This document shows positions 26,631 to 37,014 of a stretch of 64,000 nt of DNA, piece by piece. The translations under genes and the position numbers were made by a program. Numbering within the stretch: position 1 is the first letter of the stretch; every line of letters begins with the position of its first letter. This DNA is from Pseudonocardia sp. CNS-004 (GTDB taxonomy: Bacteria > Actinomycetota > Actinomycetes > Mycobacteriales > Pseudonocardiaceae): positions 1 through 64,000 of the forward strand of contig MKJV01000145.1 of assembly GCA_001942185.1 (NCBI GenBank), in the 5' to 3' direction. The notes beneath the pieces were generated by a model, which was not told the DNA's origin, ran no database searches, and saw nothing but the letters and a program-made list of their open reading frames with translations.

Positions 26631-28193
26631 ATGCGACAGACAATGCCGTCCCGTCGAGATGTGTTGAAGTTCGGCCTGGTCACCGGCGCCGCAGCAGTCG
26701 GCATGCCCGGCTGCAGCGCGGTGCCCCGCCGACCGGATCCGGGCACGCCGCCCGTCCGCGGCGGGGTGTACAGCCACGGCGCCACCGGCGGCGGGCTCAA
26801 GGACACGTTGGAGCCCTACTTCCCGGTGACCAACCCGGACATCAGCCGGTGCCTGCAGCTCTACGAGCCGCTGCTGCGGTGGGACGCGAACTACGAGATC
26901 GAGCCCTCGATCGCCGAGTCGGTCACCCCGAACGCCGACAACACGCAGTGGACGGTGCGGATCCGCGACGGTGTGGAGTTCCACCACGGCAAGACCGTCA
27001 CCGCCGAGGACGTCATGCACAGCCTCGCGACGGTCACCGACCCGGACAACACCGGCTCCGGCGGCACCGAGCTCGCCACCATCCTCGAGCTGAACAACTC
27101 CACGGTCGTCGATCCCCGCACGATCGTGCTCCAGCTGAACTCCCCGTACGCGGTGCTCGACCAGCTGCTCGCCGAGTACACCGTCGGGATCATCCCCACC
27201 GACTTCGACATCTCCCGCCCGGTCGGCACCGGCCCGTTCGCCTACGAGCACTTCGTCCCGGGCCAGCTCTCCCGGTTCGTCCGGCACGAGAACTACTGGG
27301 ACGGCCCCGCGTGGGTCGACGAGCTCTACATCTACGACTTCGCCGACGACGCGGCCAAGGTCAACGCGCTGCTCGCGGGCCAGGTGCAGAGCATCGACAA
27401 CCTGCCCAACTACCTGGCCGGCACGATCGAGCAACAGGGCGCCTCGCCGCTGGTCTCCGAGACCGGCGCCTGGGTGCCGTTCACGATGCGCGTCGACGTC
27501 GAGCCGTTCTCCGACGTGCGGGTGCGGCAGGCGCTGCGGCTCGTCGTCGACCGCCAGCAGATGATCGACCAGGCGCTGGGCGGATTCGGCATCCTCGGCA
27601 ACGACCTGTACGCCCCGTTCGACCCGGCGTACGCGAGCGACCTGCCGCAGCGCGTGCAGGACATCGACCAGGCCAGGTCGCTCCTGCGCCAGGCCGGGCA
27701 CGAGAACCTCGACGTCGAGCTGGTCACCTCCAGCGCGGTCGGGTCCGGTGGCGTCGAGTCGGCCAACCTGTTCGTCGAGCAGGCCCGCCAGGCGGGCGTC
27801 ACGGTCCGGCTGAACAAGGCCGACGCCAACGTCTTCTACGGCGACCGGTACCTGTCCTGGAACTTCGCCCAGGACTTCTGGAACACCCGCAACTACATCC
27901 CGCAGGTGGCGACGTCGTCGGTGAAGGGAGCCACCTACAACGAGACCCACTTCGAGGACCCGACCTTCACCGCGCTGGTCGAGCAGGCCAAGCGCGAGCC
28001 TGATCCGGCGCGCCGCGCGCAGCTGCTGCACGACGCGCAGGTGATCGAGTACGAGACGGGGGGCTACATCATCTGGGGCTTCAAGCGCCAGCTCGACGCC
28101 TACTCCAACCTCGTGCAAGGGCTCGAGCCGCACCGGTACCTGCCGTGCTCGAACTTCCGGTTCTCCCGCGCGTCCTTCGTGAGGCAGACATGA
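26631..28193 (+). CDS. ABC substrate-binding protein, family 5 (peptide/nickel type)
   Basis: 520 residues, the size of DppA/OppA/NikA proteins. N-terminal SRRDVLKFGLVTGAAAVGMPGC combines a Tat motif and a lipobox Cys near residue 24. Family 5 signatures include LYEPLLRWDANYEIEPSIAES, VRIRDGVEFHHGKTVTAEDV and VGTGPFAYEHFVPGQ, and VRVRQALRLVVDRQQMIDQAL near residue 300. First gene of a long operon that continues into carnitine catabolic enzymes, so the ligand may be carnitine, an acyl-carnitine or a related betaine rather than a peptide. That ligand assignment is inference from context. Confidence 0.9.
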   Translation: MRQTMPSRRDVLKFGLVTGAAAVGMPGCSAVPRRPDPGTPPVRGGVYSHGATGGGLKDTLEPYFPVTNPDISRCLQLYEPLLRWDANYEIEPSIAESVTPNADNTQWTVRIRDGVEFHHGKTVTAEDVMHSLATVTDPDNTGSGGTELATILELNNSTVVDPRTIVLQLNSPYAVLDQLLAEYTVGIIPTDFDISRPVGTGPFAYEHFVPGQLSRFVRHENYWDGPAWVDELYIYDFADDAAKVNALLAGQVQSIDNLPNYLAGTIEQQGASPLVSETGAWVPFTMRVDVEPFSDVRVRQALRLVVDRQQMIDQALGGFGILGNDLYAPFDPAYASDLPQRVQDIDQARSLLRQAGHENLDVELVTSSAVGSGGVESANLFVEQARQAGVTVRLNKADANVFYGDRYLSWNFAQDFWNTRNYIPQVATSSVKGATYNETHFEDPTFTALVEQAKREPDPARRAQLLHDAQVIEYETGGYIIWGFKRQLDAYSNLVQGLEPHRYLPCSNFRFSRASFVRQT

Positions 28194-29223
28194 CCGACGT
28201 CGTCACGACCGACCGGCCGACCGGGACGCCGACGGGCTCCCCGGCCCCGCGGGCGGGCTCTGCCTGGCTGAAGTGGTTCGCCCGCCGCATCGGCCTGGCC
28301 GTGCTGACGCTGTGGCTCTGCTCGGTGCTCGTCTTCTTCGCCACCGCGGCGCTGGGCGACCCGGTGCGCGCGATCCTCGGCAAGGACTACGCCAGCAGCC
28401 CGGAACGCGTCGCCGCCCTGGCGGCAGAGCTGCACCTCGACCGGCCGGTGGTCGCCCGGTACCTCGAGTGGCTGGGGGGGCTGCTCACCGGCGACCTCGG
28501 CAACTCCGTCGCCAACGGCTCCCGGTCGGCGAGCTGGTGGGCAGCCGGATCGTCAACTCGGCGGTGCTGGTGATCGTGGCGGCGATCGTGATGATCCCGA
28601 TCGCCTTCGGGATCGCGATGGTCTCGGCGAACAACCGGGGCAAGCGCGCCGACGGCGTGATCCAGATCGTCATGCTCACGCTCGCCGGGCTGCCCGAGTT
28701 CGTGGTGGGCATCCTGCTGGTGGCCCTGTTCTCCACCACGGTGCTGCACGTGCTGCCCGCCGTCACGATCGCGGGCGGCGGCGCGCCTCCCTGGTCCGCC
28801 CCGGGATCGATGATCCTCCCGGTGTTCACCCTCGTGATCGCCGTGGCGCCGTACGTGGCCCGGATCGTGCGTTCCAGCCTCCTGGAGGTGCTCGACTCCG
28901 ACTACGTCGAGCTGGCCCGGCTCAAGGGGGTGCCCGAACGCGTCGTCATGCGCAGGCACGCCCTGCTCAACGCGATCGTCCCGGGCATCCAGGTGATCGC
29001 GCTGCAGCTGGCGTGGCTCGCCGGCGGCATCGTGATCGTCGAGTACCTGTTCTCCTACCCCGGGATCGGGGCGAGCCTCGTCGACTCCGTGCGCAACTCC
29101 GACTTCCCGATGGTGCAGGTGCTGGCCATGGTGATCGCGGCGGTGTACGTGGGGGTCAACCTGGTCGCCGACGTCCTGTCCATCCTGTTCACCCCGCGAG
29201 CGAGGACGGCGATCGCGTCATGA
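28190..29223 (+). CDS. ABC transporter permease, DppB/OppB type (frameshift)
   Basis: About 344 residues. N-terminal FARRIGLAVLTLWLCSVLVFFATAALGDPVRAILG and LHLDRPVVARYLEWLGGLLTGDLGNS are the DppB start; after one missing base near 28525 it continues through six helices with EAA loop DYVELARLKGVPERVVMRRHALLNAIVPG. ATG overlaps the upstream stop as ATGA. Confidence 0.9.
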
Positions 29224-30056
29224 GCCTCATGGGTGTCGCGAGCACGACGCGCCGGCTCGGGCGGCAGCCGCGGCTGGCCACCGGCCTGGTGATCACGCTG
29301 GTGATCGCGGTGATCGCGATCGTCGGACCGTGGCTCGCCCCGTACGGTGAGAACGAGATCGTCGGCAAGCCCTTCACGCTGGAGGGGTCCTGGCTGGGCA
29401 CCGACTACCTCGGCCAGGACGTCTGGAGCCGGGTGCTCGCCGGTGGCGGCTCGATCCTGCTCACCTCGGTGTCCGCCACCGCGCTCGGCATGGTGGTCGG
29501 GATCGTGATCGGGGTGGTCGCCGCGTACGCGGGCGGCTGGCTCGACGAGGCGATCATGCGGCTGAACGACGTCGCGCTCGCGTTCCCGCAGATCCTGCTC
29601 GCGCTGCTCGTGCTCACCGCGGTCGATCAGCCCGCGGCGTGGATGATCGTGCTGCTGGTCGGTTTCTCCCACGCTCCACGCGTGGCGCGGGTGGCCCGCG
29701 GCGTGGCGCTGGGCATCGTGTCCCGTGACTTCGTCCACTCCGCGGAGGCGCTCGGCGAGTCCCGGCTGCGGGTCGTCGTGGCCGAGGTGCTGCCGAACAT
29801 GAACGCCCCGCTGCTCGCCGAGGCCGGGCTGCGGCTCACGTACTCGATCGGCATGGTCGCCGGCATCGGCTTCCTCGGCTTCGCCACCGACCCCGGTGCC
29901 GCGGACTGGGGACAGATGATCAACGAGAACCGGCTGGCGCTGCTCGTGCAGCCGTGGGGAGTGCTGGCCCCCGTGATCGTGATCGGCATCTTCACCGTCG
30001 GCACCAACCTGATGGCCGACGGGATCGCGCAGCTCGCGGGTCGGGGGACCGGATGA
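29220..30056 (+). CDS. ABC transporter permease, DppC/OppC type
   Basis: 278 residues, intact. LGTDYLGQDVWSRVLAGGGSILLTSVSA is the DppC signature (D-x-x-GRD-like loop with GQD), followed by EAA loop DFVHSAEALGESRLRVVVAEVLPN. ATG overlaps the DppB stop as ATGA. Partner of the permease upstream. Confidence 0.92.
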   Translation: MSLMGVASTTRRLGRQPRLATGLVITLVIAVIAIVGPWLAPYGENEIVGKPFTLEGSWLGTDYLGQDVWSRVLAGGGSILLTSVSATALGMVVGIVIGVVAAYAGGWLDEAIMRLNDVALAFPQILLALLVLTAVDQPAAWMIVLLVGFSHAPRVARVARGVALGIVSRDFVHSAEALGESRLRVVVAEVLPNMNAPLLAEAGLRLTYSIGMVAGIGFLGFATDPGAADWGQMINENRLALLVQPWGVLAPVIVIGIFTVGTNLMADGIAQLAGRGTG

Positions 30057-31831
30057 CCACCGTTGCTGGTGCCGGGTGCACCCTCACCGACCTGCGCGTC
30101 GCCCTCACCGGCAGCGACGTCGACGTCGTCGACGAGATCGACATCGAGCTGCGGCCCGGTGAGGTCGTCGGTCTGGTCGGGGAGTCCGGTTCGGGGAAGA
30201 CCACCGCGGGCACGGCCCTCCTCGGCTACGCGCGCCACGGTGCGGTCATCGAACGCGGCAGCCTCGTGTTCGAGGGTCAGGACGTGCTGGCCATGTCCTG
30301 GGAGCAGGTCCGCCCGATCCGCGGGATGAAGATCGCCTATGTGCCGCAGGACCCGGGTGCGGCGCTCAACCCGGCGATCCGGATCGGCAGGCAGATCGTG
30401 GAGCTCCTGGAGCTGCACGGCATCGGCACCGCCGAGGAGCGCCTCGCGGGTGCCCGGGCCGGCCTGCGCGAGGTCGGCCTGCCCGACGACGACGAGTTCC
30501 TGGCCCGGTACCCCCACCAGCTCTCCGGTGGCCAGGTGCAGCGGGTCGCGCTGGCGATGGCGTTCCTGCCCCGCCCCAAGGTGCTCGTGCTCGACGAGCC
30601 CACCACCGGCCTCGACGTCACCACCCAGGGCATGGTGCTGCGCACCATGGCCGAGCTGTGCCGCAGCTACCAGGTGGCGGCGCTCTACGTCACCCACGAC
30701 CTGGCCGTCGTGGCCAACATCGCCGACCGGGTCGCCGTCATGTACGCGGGGCGGATCATCGAGCTCGGCCCGCGCGAGGTGATGTTCTCCCAGCCGGCAC
30801 ACCCGTACACGCGGGCGCTGCTGGACGCCATCCCGCACCTGGCCCGGGCCCGCGCGCTCACCGGCATCCCGGGCAGCACGCCGGGACCGGGCAGGCGCCC
30901 GTCCGGCTGCCGGTTCCACGACCGCTGCGAGTACGTCCAGGACCGCTGCCGGGAGACGGAGCCGCGCGACGTCCGGGTCGGCCAGGACCACACCGCGAAG
31001 TGCGTGCGCGTCGGCGAGATCGGTTCCTGGGACATCAACCGGGGCAACGTCGCCGACACCGACCCGCACAAGGAGCGGGACATCATCCTGACCGTCGAGG
31101 ACCTGCACGTGTCCTACGGCCGCACGGAGGTCGTGCACGGCGTCGACTTCGACGTGGCCAGGGCCGAGGTCGTGGCGCTGGTGGGGGAGTCGGGCAGCGG
31201 CAAGACCACGATCTCGCGGTGCATCGGCGGCCTGCACGGGGAGTGGACCGGCGCGGTGACGTTCGACGGGCGCGCGCTCGGCAAGGGTGCGCGGGCGCGC
31301 AGCGTGGAGGAGCGCAAGCGGATCCAGTACATCTTCCAGAACCCCTACCTGTCGCTGAACCCGCGCCTGACGATCGCCCAGATCGTGGCCCGGCCGATGG
31401 AGCTGTTCGGCATCGCCAGGGGCAGGGCGGCCCGGGACAAGGTGGTGGAGCTCCTGGAGGCGGTGGCGCTCGGCCCGACCGTGCTCGACCTGCGCACCGA
31501 CCGGCTCTCCGGTGGCGAACGGCAGCGGGTGGCGATCGCGCGCGCTCTGGCCGCCGAACCGGACCTGCTGGTCTGCGACGAGATCACCTCGGCGCTGGAC
31601 GTGTCGGTGCAGGGCTCGATCGTGGCGCTGCTGGAGGACCTCCGGAAGACCCGCGGGATCAGCATGCTGTTCGTCACCCACAACCTCGCGCTGGTCCGCT
31701 CGATCGCGGCCCGGGTGCAGGTGCTCAGCGCGGGAGAGCTGGTCGAGTCGGGGTTCGTGGTCGAGGTGCTCGACTCGCCGCGGCACGAGTACACGAGACA
31801 GCTGATCGGCAACTCGCCCACGGTCGCCTGA
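30053..31831 (+). CDS. fused dipeptide-type ABC ATPase (DppD-DppF fusion)
   Basis: 592 residues with two complete nucleotide-binding domains. The first has Walker A GESGSGKTTAG near residue 45, LSGGQVQRVALAMAF and VLDEPTTGLDVTTQG. The linker has the oligopeptide-type cysteine motif GCRFHDRCEYVQDRC. The second has Walker A GESGSGKTTIS near 387, LSGGERQRVAIARAL and VCDEITSALDVSVQG. The second Walker B carries I instead of P after E. ATG overlaps the DppC stop as ATGA. It powers the importer. Confidence 0.92.
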   Translation: MTTVAGAGCTLTDLRVALTGSDVDVVDEIDIELRPGEVVGLVGESGSGKTTAGTALLGYARHGAVIERGSLVFEGQDVLAMSWEQVRPIRGMKIAYVPQDPGAALNPAIRIGRQIVELLELHGIGTAEERLAGARAGLREVGLPDDDEFLARYPHQLSGGQVQRVALAMAFLPRPKVLVLDEPTTGLDVTTQGMVLRTMAELCRSYQVAALYVTHDLAVVANIADRVAVMYAGRIIELGPREVMFSQPAHPYTRALLDAIPHLARARALTGIPGSTPGPGRRPSGCRFHDRCEYVQDRCRETEPRDVRVGQDHTAKCVRVGEIGSWDINRGNVADTDPHKERDIILTVEDLHVSYGRTEVVHGVDFDVARAEVVALVGESGSGKTTISRCIGGLHGEWTGAVTFDGRALGKGARARSVEERKRIQYIFQNPYLSLNPRLTIAQIVARPMELFGIARGRAARDKVVELLEAVALGPTVLDLRTDRLSGGERQRVAIARALAAEPDLLVCDEITSALDVSVQGSIVALLEDLRKTRGISMLFVTHNLALVRSIAARVQVLSAGELVESGFVVEVLDSPRHEYTRQLIGNSPTVA

Positions 31832-31843
31832 GAGGAGCCCTGG

Positions 31844-32731
31844 TTGAACCGGAAGGTCATCATCACGTGCGCGCTGACCGGCGCGGGGGACACCGTCGGC
31901 AGGTCCGAGCACGTGCCGGTCACGCCGGAGCAGATCGCGGAGTCCGGGATCGCGGCGGCCCGGGCCGGGGCCGCGATCGTGCACGTCCACGTGCGGAACC
32001 CGGACACCGGTGCGGGGTCGCGCGACGTGGCGCTCTACCGGGAGGTGGTGGAGCGGCTGCGGAAGAGCGACGTCGACGTGGTGATCAACACGACGGCGGG
32101 CATGGGCGGCGACCTGTACCTGGACGCGCAGGACCCGTCCGGGTTCGCCGAGGGCACCGACCTCGTGAGCGGGATCGAGCGGCTCGCGCACGTCGAGGAG
32201 CTGCGGCCCGACATCTGCACGCTCGACTGCGGCAGCCTGAACTTCGGCGAGGGCAGCCTCGTCTACGTCAGCACGCCCGACATGCTGCGCGCCGGCGCCA
32301 AGCGGATCCAGGAGCTCGGCGTGCGGCCCGAGCTGGAGATCTTCGACACCGGGAACCTCTGGTTCGCCAACAAGCTCGTGGACGAGGGCCTGATCGACCC
32401 GCCCGGCATGTACCAGCTGTGCATGGGCATCCCGTACGGCGCGCCGCCCGAGCCCGCCCTGCTCGCGGCCATGGCGGCGCAGATCCCGCCCGGCGTGGTG
32501 TGGGCCTCGTTCGCCCTCGGGCGGATGCAGATGCCGTGGGTGGCGCAGTCGGTGCTGCTCGGCGGGCACGTGCGGGTGGGGCTGGAGGACAACCTCCACC
32601 TCGGCCGCGGTAACAAGGTCACCAACGCGGCGCTGGTCGCCAACGCCGTCACGATCGTCGAGGCGATGGGTGCCGAGGTGGCCACGCCCGACGAGGCGCG
32701 CGAGATCCTCTCCCTGCGGCCCCGCGCATGA
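31844..32731 (+). CDS. cdhC: BKACE-family 3-dehydrocarnitine cleavage enzyme
   Basis: 295 residues of the beta-keto acid cleavage (DUF849) family: Zn ligands in IVHVHVRNPDTG, CTLDCGSLNFGEGSLVY, ELEIFDTGNLWFANKLV and GRMQMPWVAQSVLLGGHVRVGLEDNL. The CTLDCGSLNFG and FDTGNLWFAN blocks resemble the dehydrocarnitine-specific branch (CdhC), which converts 3-dehydrocarnitine plus acetyl-CoA to betainyl-CoA and acetoacetate. The next two genes supply the steps before and after. The start is a TTG at 31844 behind GAGGAG, 12 bases after the ATPase stop. The stop overlaps the carnitine dehydrogenase ATG. Confidence 0.85.
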   Translation: MNRKVIITCALTGAGDTVGRSEHVPVTPEQIAESGIAAARAGAAIVHVHVRNPDTGAGSRDVALYREVVERLRKSDVDVVINTTAGMGGDLYLDAQDPSGFAEGTDLVSGIERLAHVEELRPDICTLDCGSLNFGEGSLVYVSTPDMLRAGAKRIQELGVRPELEIFDTGNLWFANKLVDEGLIDPPGMYQLCMGIPYGAPPEPALLAAMAAQIPPGVVWASFALGRMQMPWVAQSVLLGGHVRVGLEDNLHLGRGNKVTNAALVANAVTIVEAMGAEVATPDEAREILSLRPRA

Positions 32732-33684
32732 CCGCGCGAGTCGCTCCCGAGCAGGTGCGCACGGTGGCCTGCGTCGGGGCCGGGGTGATCGGCGGTGGCT
32801 GGGTCGCCTATTTCCTGGCCCGCGGGTACCGGGTGCGCGCCTGGGATCCGGCCGCGGACGCCGAGGCCCGGTTGCGGACGCTCGTCGACACGGCATGGCC
32901 CGCCCTGACGGAGCTGGGTCTCGCCCCCGGCGCGAACCGCGACAACATGACCGTCACGAGCGAGCTGGCGGACGCCGTGTCGGCCGCCGACTACGTGCAG
33001 GAGAGCGCCCCCGAGCAGCTCGACCTCAAGCGCAGGCTGCTCGCCGACATCGACGCGGCCACGCCCGACCACGTCGTCATCGGCTCCTCCACCTCCGGCT
33101 ACGGCATGACCGAGATGGCGGCCGACGCCGTGGGCGGGCACCGGCTCGTCGTCGCACACCCGTTCAACCCGCCATACCTGATCCCGCTGGTCGAGGTGGT
33201 GGGCGGCACGCGCACGGCCGCGGACGTCGTCACGTGGACGGCGGGGTTCCTGCGGCACGTCGGCAAGTCGGTGATCGTCATGGACCAGGAGGTGCCGGGG
33301 TTCATCGCGAACCGGCTCCAGGAGGCGCTGTGGCGGGAGGCGCTGCACATGGTGGCCAACGGCGAGGCCACACCCGCCCAGATCGACGCCTCGATCACCG
33401 ACGGGCCGGGCCTGCGCTGGGCCTTCCACGGACCGATGCTCACGTTCCACCTGGCGGGCGGCCCGGGCGGGATGGCGCACATGCTCGACCACTTCGGACC
33501 GTCGCTGCTCTCGCCGTGGACCCGCCTCGACGCACCCGAGCTCACGCCGCAGCTGCGCGGCAGCGTGGTGGCGGGCACGGAGGAGGCGGCGGGCGAGAAG
33601 ACCATCGCCGACCTCGTGCGCGAGCGCGACCGCCGGCTCGTCGACGTGCTGCGGGTGCTCGGCAAGGTGCCCGGTGGCTCCTGA
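32728..33684 (+). CDS. L-carnitine dehydrogenase (3-hydroxyacyl-CoA dehydrogenase family)
   Basis: 318 residues. NAD-binding loop VACVGAGVIGGGWVAYFLARGY, catalytic-His motif VVAHPFNPPYLIPLVEVVGG and EVPGFIANRLQEALWREALHMV match carnitine 3-dehydrogenases, which oxidise L-carnitine to 3-dehydrocarnitine with NAD+. The C-terminal PGLRWAFHGPMLTFHLAGGPGGMAHML is also typical of that branch. Position between the BKACE enzyme and a hot-dog thioesterase is the diagnostic carnitine gene set. Its 3' end overlaps the thioesterase start by 11 bases. In other bacteria the two can be fused. Confidence 0.87.
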   Translation: MTARVAPEQVRTVACVGAGVIGGGWVAYFLARGYRVRAWDPAADAEARLRTLVDTAWPALTELGLAPGANRDNMTVTSELADAVSAADYVQESAPEQLDLKRRLLADIDAATPDHVVIGSSTSGYGMTEMAADAVGGHRLVVAHPFNPPYLIPLVEVVGGTRTAADVVTWTAGFLRHVGKSVIVMDQEVPGFIANRLQEALWREALHMVANGEATPAQIDASITDGPGLRWAFHGPMLTFHLAGGPGGMAHMLDHFGPSLLSPWTRLDAPELTPQLRGSVVAGTEEAAGEKTIADLVRERDRRLVDVLRVLGKVPGGS

Positions 33685-34113
33685 GCCCGCCACCTGGACC
33701 GAGGACGTCCTGCCGGAGTGGATCGACTACAACGGGCACCTGTCCGAGGCCTACTACGTGCTGGTGTTCGGGCACGCCACCGACGCCGTGATCGCCGGGT
33801 TGGGCATCGACCCGGCGGTCACCGGTACCTCGCTCTACACGGTCGAGGCGCACGTCCGCTACCTCGACCAGGTGCCGCCGGGGGCCCGGCTCGAGGTGCG
33901 GACCTCGGTGATCGGGTGACCGCCAAGCTGCTCTGGCTCTGGCACGAGATGTGGTCCGACGGCCGCCTGCGCGCCACCGAGGAGGTCCTCGCCGTGCACG
34001 TCGACGCCGGGGAGGGGCGGTCGAGCCCGTTCCCGGAGGAGCAGCGGCGCCGGGTCGAGGCGATGCGGGTGGAGGTGCCGGAGCACGCGTCACGGAAGAT
34101 CGCGCTGGGATGA
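33674..34113 (+). CDS. betainyl-CoA thioesterase (hot-dog fold; frameshift)
   Basis: About 146 residues, 4HBT-type hot-dog thioesterase: EWIDYNGHLSEAYYVLVFGHATDAV contains the usual catalytic Asp/Asn region, then YTVEAHVRYLDQVPPGARLEVRT. A missing base near 33917 shifts into TAKLLWLWHEMWSDGRLRATEEVLAVHVD. In the carnitine pathway (CdhB of Pseudomonas) this activity hydrolyses betainyl-CoA to glycine betaine. GTG start at 33674 overlaps the dehydrogenase gene. Confidence 0.83.
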
Positions 34114-34132
34114 CGGCACTCGGAAAGGGGCG

Positions 34133-37014
34133 ATGAGCACGGTGGGACACGGGCACGGGCACGGGCACGGCCATGGGCACGGACACGGCTGCGCGGCGGA
34201 TCACCACCGCGGGGAGTACACCGATCGTCAGCGGGCCGATCTGGATCTCGTGCTGGCGTTCAACCACCGCCTCGCGCACGCCGTCGAGAGCTGCGTCGAC
34301 ATCACCGCCACGATCGCGGCGCTCGACCCGGACCCGCTGCGCTACATGTGGGTCGACGAGGGCGCCGGGCAGATCCCGGCGCAGCTGGAGCGGGCCGCGG
34401 CCGTGCTGGCCGCCGCGCCGCCGCTGCACGGCCACACCCGTGGCACCGCCCGGCCGCTCGCGGACAGCCGCAACGCCGCCCGGCCCACCGTCGCGACGGG
34501 AGGCGGCCGCACGCTCGTCGCGTGGCTGGAGTGGGTGCCCGAACGCGGTGACCGGCTCGTCGCCGAACTGGACGGCGAGGCCTCGGTGGTGGTCGCCGGG
34601 CCGGAGGACCTGTTCCGCCCCACCGCGGCGATCACCGCGGACGGCACGCCGTGGCTCCTCTTCGGCCGCGCAGAGACCCCAGCCGTGAGTGGAAACGAGG
34701 GCTCTGGCACTCGTATCCACTCACGACCTCCTGTGGGGGTGTGGGCCTGCCGGTTCGACGGCACCGCGTGGACCGAGCCGGAGCTGGTGAGCACCACCGA
34801 CGGGCCGTCGTTCAACCAGGAGGTGCTCGCACATCCCGACGGCAGCCTGCACGTGTGCTGGCAGGGGCGAACGGGCGCCGGTTTCGGCGTGTTCGCCCGC
34901 CGGTACTCCGGCGGCTGGGAGCAGCCGCGATGGGTGAGCGAGGGCGCCGCGGGCAACGCGTGGGACCCGACCCTCGCCGCCGTGCCCGACGGGATGGCCT
35001 ACGCGTGGTCGGAGTACGACGGCGGGAGCTACGCGATCGTGCTGCGCCGGGGTGACGCGGCACGTCGGCTCACCGGCGGCACCGACTACGCACTGCACCC
35101 GAGCCTCGCGACCACCATCGACGGCCGCCTGTGGTGCGCCTTCGACGTGATCACCGTGCACGGTCACGGCGGCAGCGGGCCCACGAAGCTGCGCCCGCGG
35201 GCGCAGCGGACCGGCCACGTCGACGGCATGCGGGCGCCGGGGGACAGCGTGCCGCCGGAGCTGCTGCCGGAGGTGAGCGCGGGCATCCGGGTCGTGTGCG
35301 TGGACGGCGACGAGCTGGTGACGCCGCCGGGCGCGCTCGCCCCGGGCCTGAACGTGGTCCCGTCGGCGCTGCCCCGGCTGCAGGCGACGTCCGACGGCGG
35401 TCTCGTCGTCGGCTACCGGGTGCACCGCCAGCTGCCGCTGATGACCTACTACTGGGAGGCCGCGTCGCAGGTGCTCGGCCCGGACGGCTGGCTGCCCCCG
35501 ACCACGTACACCGGCACCGACGCCACGCTGGAGGAGGTGTCGCTGGCCGACGGGTGGCTCGTCACCCAGTCCGACGGCCGCCTCGACCGCGCGCTCGGCT
35601 GGACCGAGGGGTTCGGCGGGCGCGAGTGCCCGTACCTCACCGACCACCACGGCGCCGTGATCTGGCACGGCGTGCACGGCGCGGGTCAGGTGGTGACGGT
35701 GCCGATCGGGTCGGCGGGTCCCGCCGCGACGGGCGGCGAGCGCTCCGGCGTCGTCCGCTCCGACGAGCGTCAGGAGGACCGGCGGTGGGTCGCCGGCGCG
35801 ACCAGGAGCGCTACCGGGTCGGCGAGCACGCGCTGTTCTGGGGCGACCTGCACCGGCACTCGCTGGTCAGCCGCTGCACCTCGGGCGACGAGCCGTCACT
35901 GGAGGACTTCTACCGCTACGCCTGGGACGTCAACTCCTACGACTTCTGGGCTGTCACCGACCACGCCGAGAACTCCACCGACTACCAGTGGTGGAGCATC
36001 CAGAAGATCGCCGACCTGCTGCACGTGCCGGGCCGGTTCGTGCCGCTGTACGGCTTCGAGTGGACCTCGGCCGACACCGGCCACCAGAACGTGATCTACG
36101 GGGACGTGGCGCGCGGCGCCCCGATCTTCTCCGCGTTCGCCGACGGCACCACCACACCCGACGGGCTGTGGCAGGCGCTGGCGGAACACCCGGCGTACCC
36201 GGCGGTCACCGTCCCGCACCACCCGGGCTCGGCGATGGTGCACAACGACTGGGACTACCACGACCCCCGCTACAGCCGGCTGGTCGAGGTGTTCCAGGCC
36301 TGCCGCGGCAACTACGAGTCGGACAGCTGCTTCCGGCAGTACTCCGACGGCACGGCGGACGGCACGTTCATGCTCGACGGGCTGCGGCGCGGGCACCGGT
36401 TCGGCCTGATCGCGTCGTCGGACCACGGCCACGGCGCGAGCTACGTCGGCGTGCTCGCGCGCTCGCTGTCGCGCGCCGACGTCTTCGACGGGCTGTGGTC
36501 GCGGCGCACCTGCGCGGCGACGACGCGCGGTGTGATCGCCGACCTGAGGCTGGGCCCGCACCTCATGGGCTCCGAGGTCACCTGGGACGGGCCGCGGCCG
36601 CTCACCGTGCACGCCCGCGGGTACGCCGAGCTGGCCAGGGTCGACATCCTGCGTGACGGCGAGGTCGTGCACAGCGTGCGGGGCGAACCGCGGCTGCGCG
36701 ACGGCCACGTGCGCGTCGACCTGCGGGTGGAATGGGGCAAGGCCGACGTCACGATGTGCTGGGACGGCAGGCTGCGGGTGACGGGCGGGGCGAGGCTGCT
36801 GCTCCCGGAGTTCGTCGGCCCCGAGGTGGTGGCGATGGACGAGGACTCGGTCGCCTGGGAGCACGTGACGCACAGCTTCGGCGAGCCGTACGGAGCGCAG
36901 CGCGGCGGGGTGGAGGTGAGCGTGTGCGGGCCGCCGGACGCGGTGGTGCACGTCGAGTGCAGGGGCCGCACGGCGGCGTTCGAGCTGACGAAGCTGGCCG
37001 CGGGCGCGTCGTGA
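34133..37014 (+). CDS. DUF3604 (PHP-like) metalloprotein with His-Gly N-terminus (frameshift)
   Basis: About 960 residues. The start MSTVG is followed by seven Gly-His repeats (residues 5-19), a plausible metal-binding tract. Residues about 100-550 show repeated beta-strand patterns with WDPTLAAVPDGMAYAW and LHPSLATTIDGRLWCAF, like a BNR/PD40-type propeller. A missing base near 35790 leads into the DUF3604 domain: HALFWGDLHRHSLVSRC (HxH), FWAVTDHAENSTD and LIASSDHGHGASYVG, a PHP-like metal site. DUF3604 proteins are uncharacterised. Residues about 184-197 are encoded by a 42-bp palindromic element inserted in frame (34684-34725). ATG 34133 has a GGAAAGGGG ribosome site 19 bases after the thioesterase stop, so it is probably in the carnitine operon. 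Confidence 0.8.
34684..34725. repeat. 42-bp palindromic element inside the DUF3604 gene (copy 1)
   Basis: Arms CGTGAGTGG and CCACTCACG bound a 42-base unit whose centre also pairs (CGAG with CTCG). A copy of exactly the same length lies at 61826-61867 between convergent genes. Here it is within a coding sequence; 42 is a multiple of three and the frame stays open, adding about 14 residues (around SGNEGSGTRIHS) to the propeller region. Confidence 0.8.

Noticed and set aside
29627..32896. A 1089-codon open frame on the minus strand
   Set aside because: It is antisense to the permease, ATPase, BKACE and dehydrogenase genes and shows only the Arg/Pro/Gly/Val-rich composition of a shadow frame.
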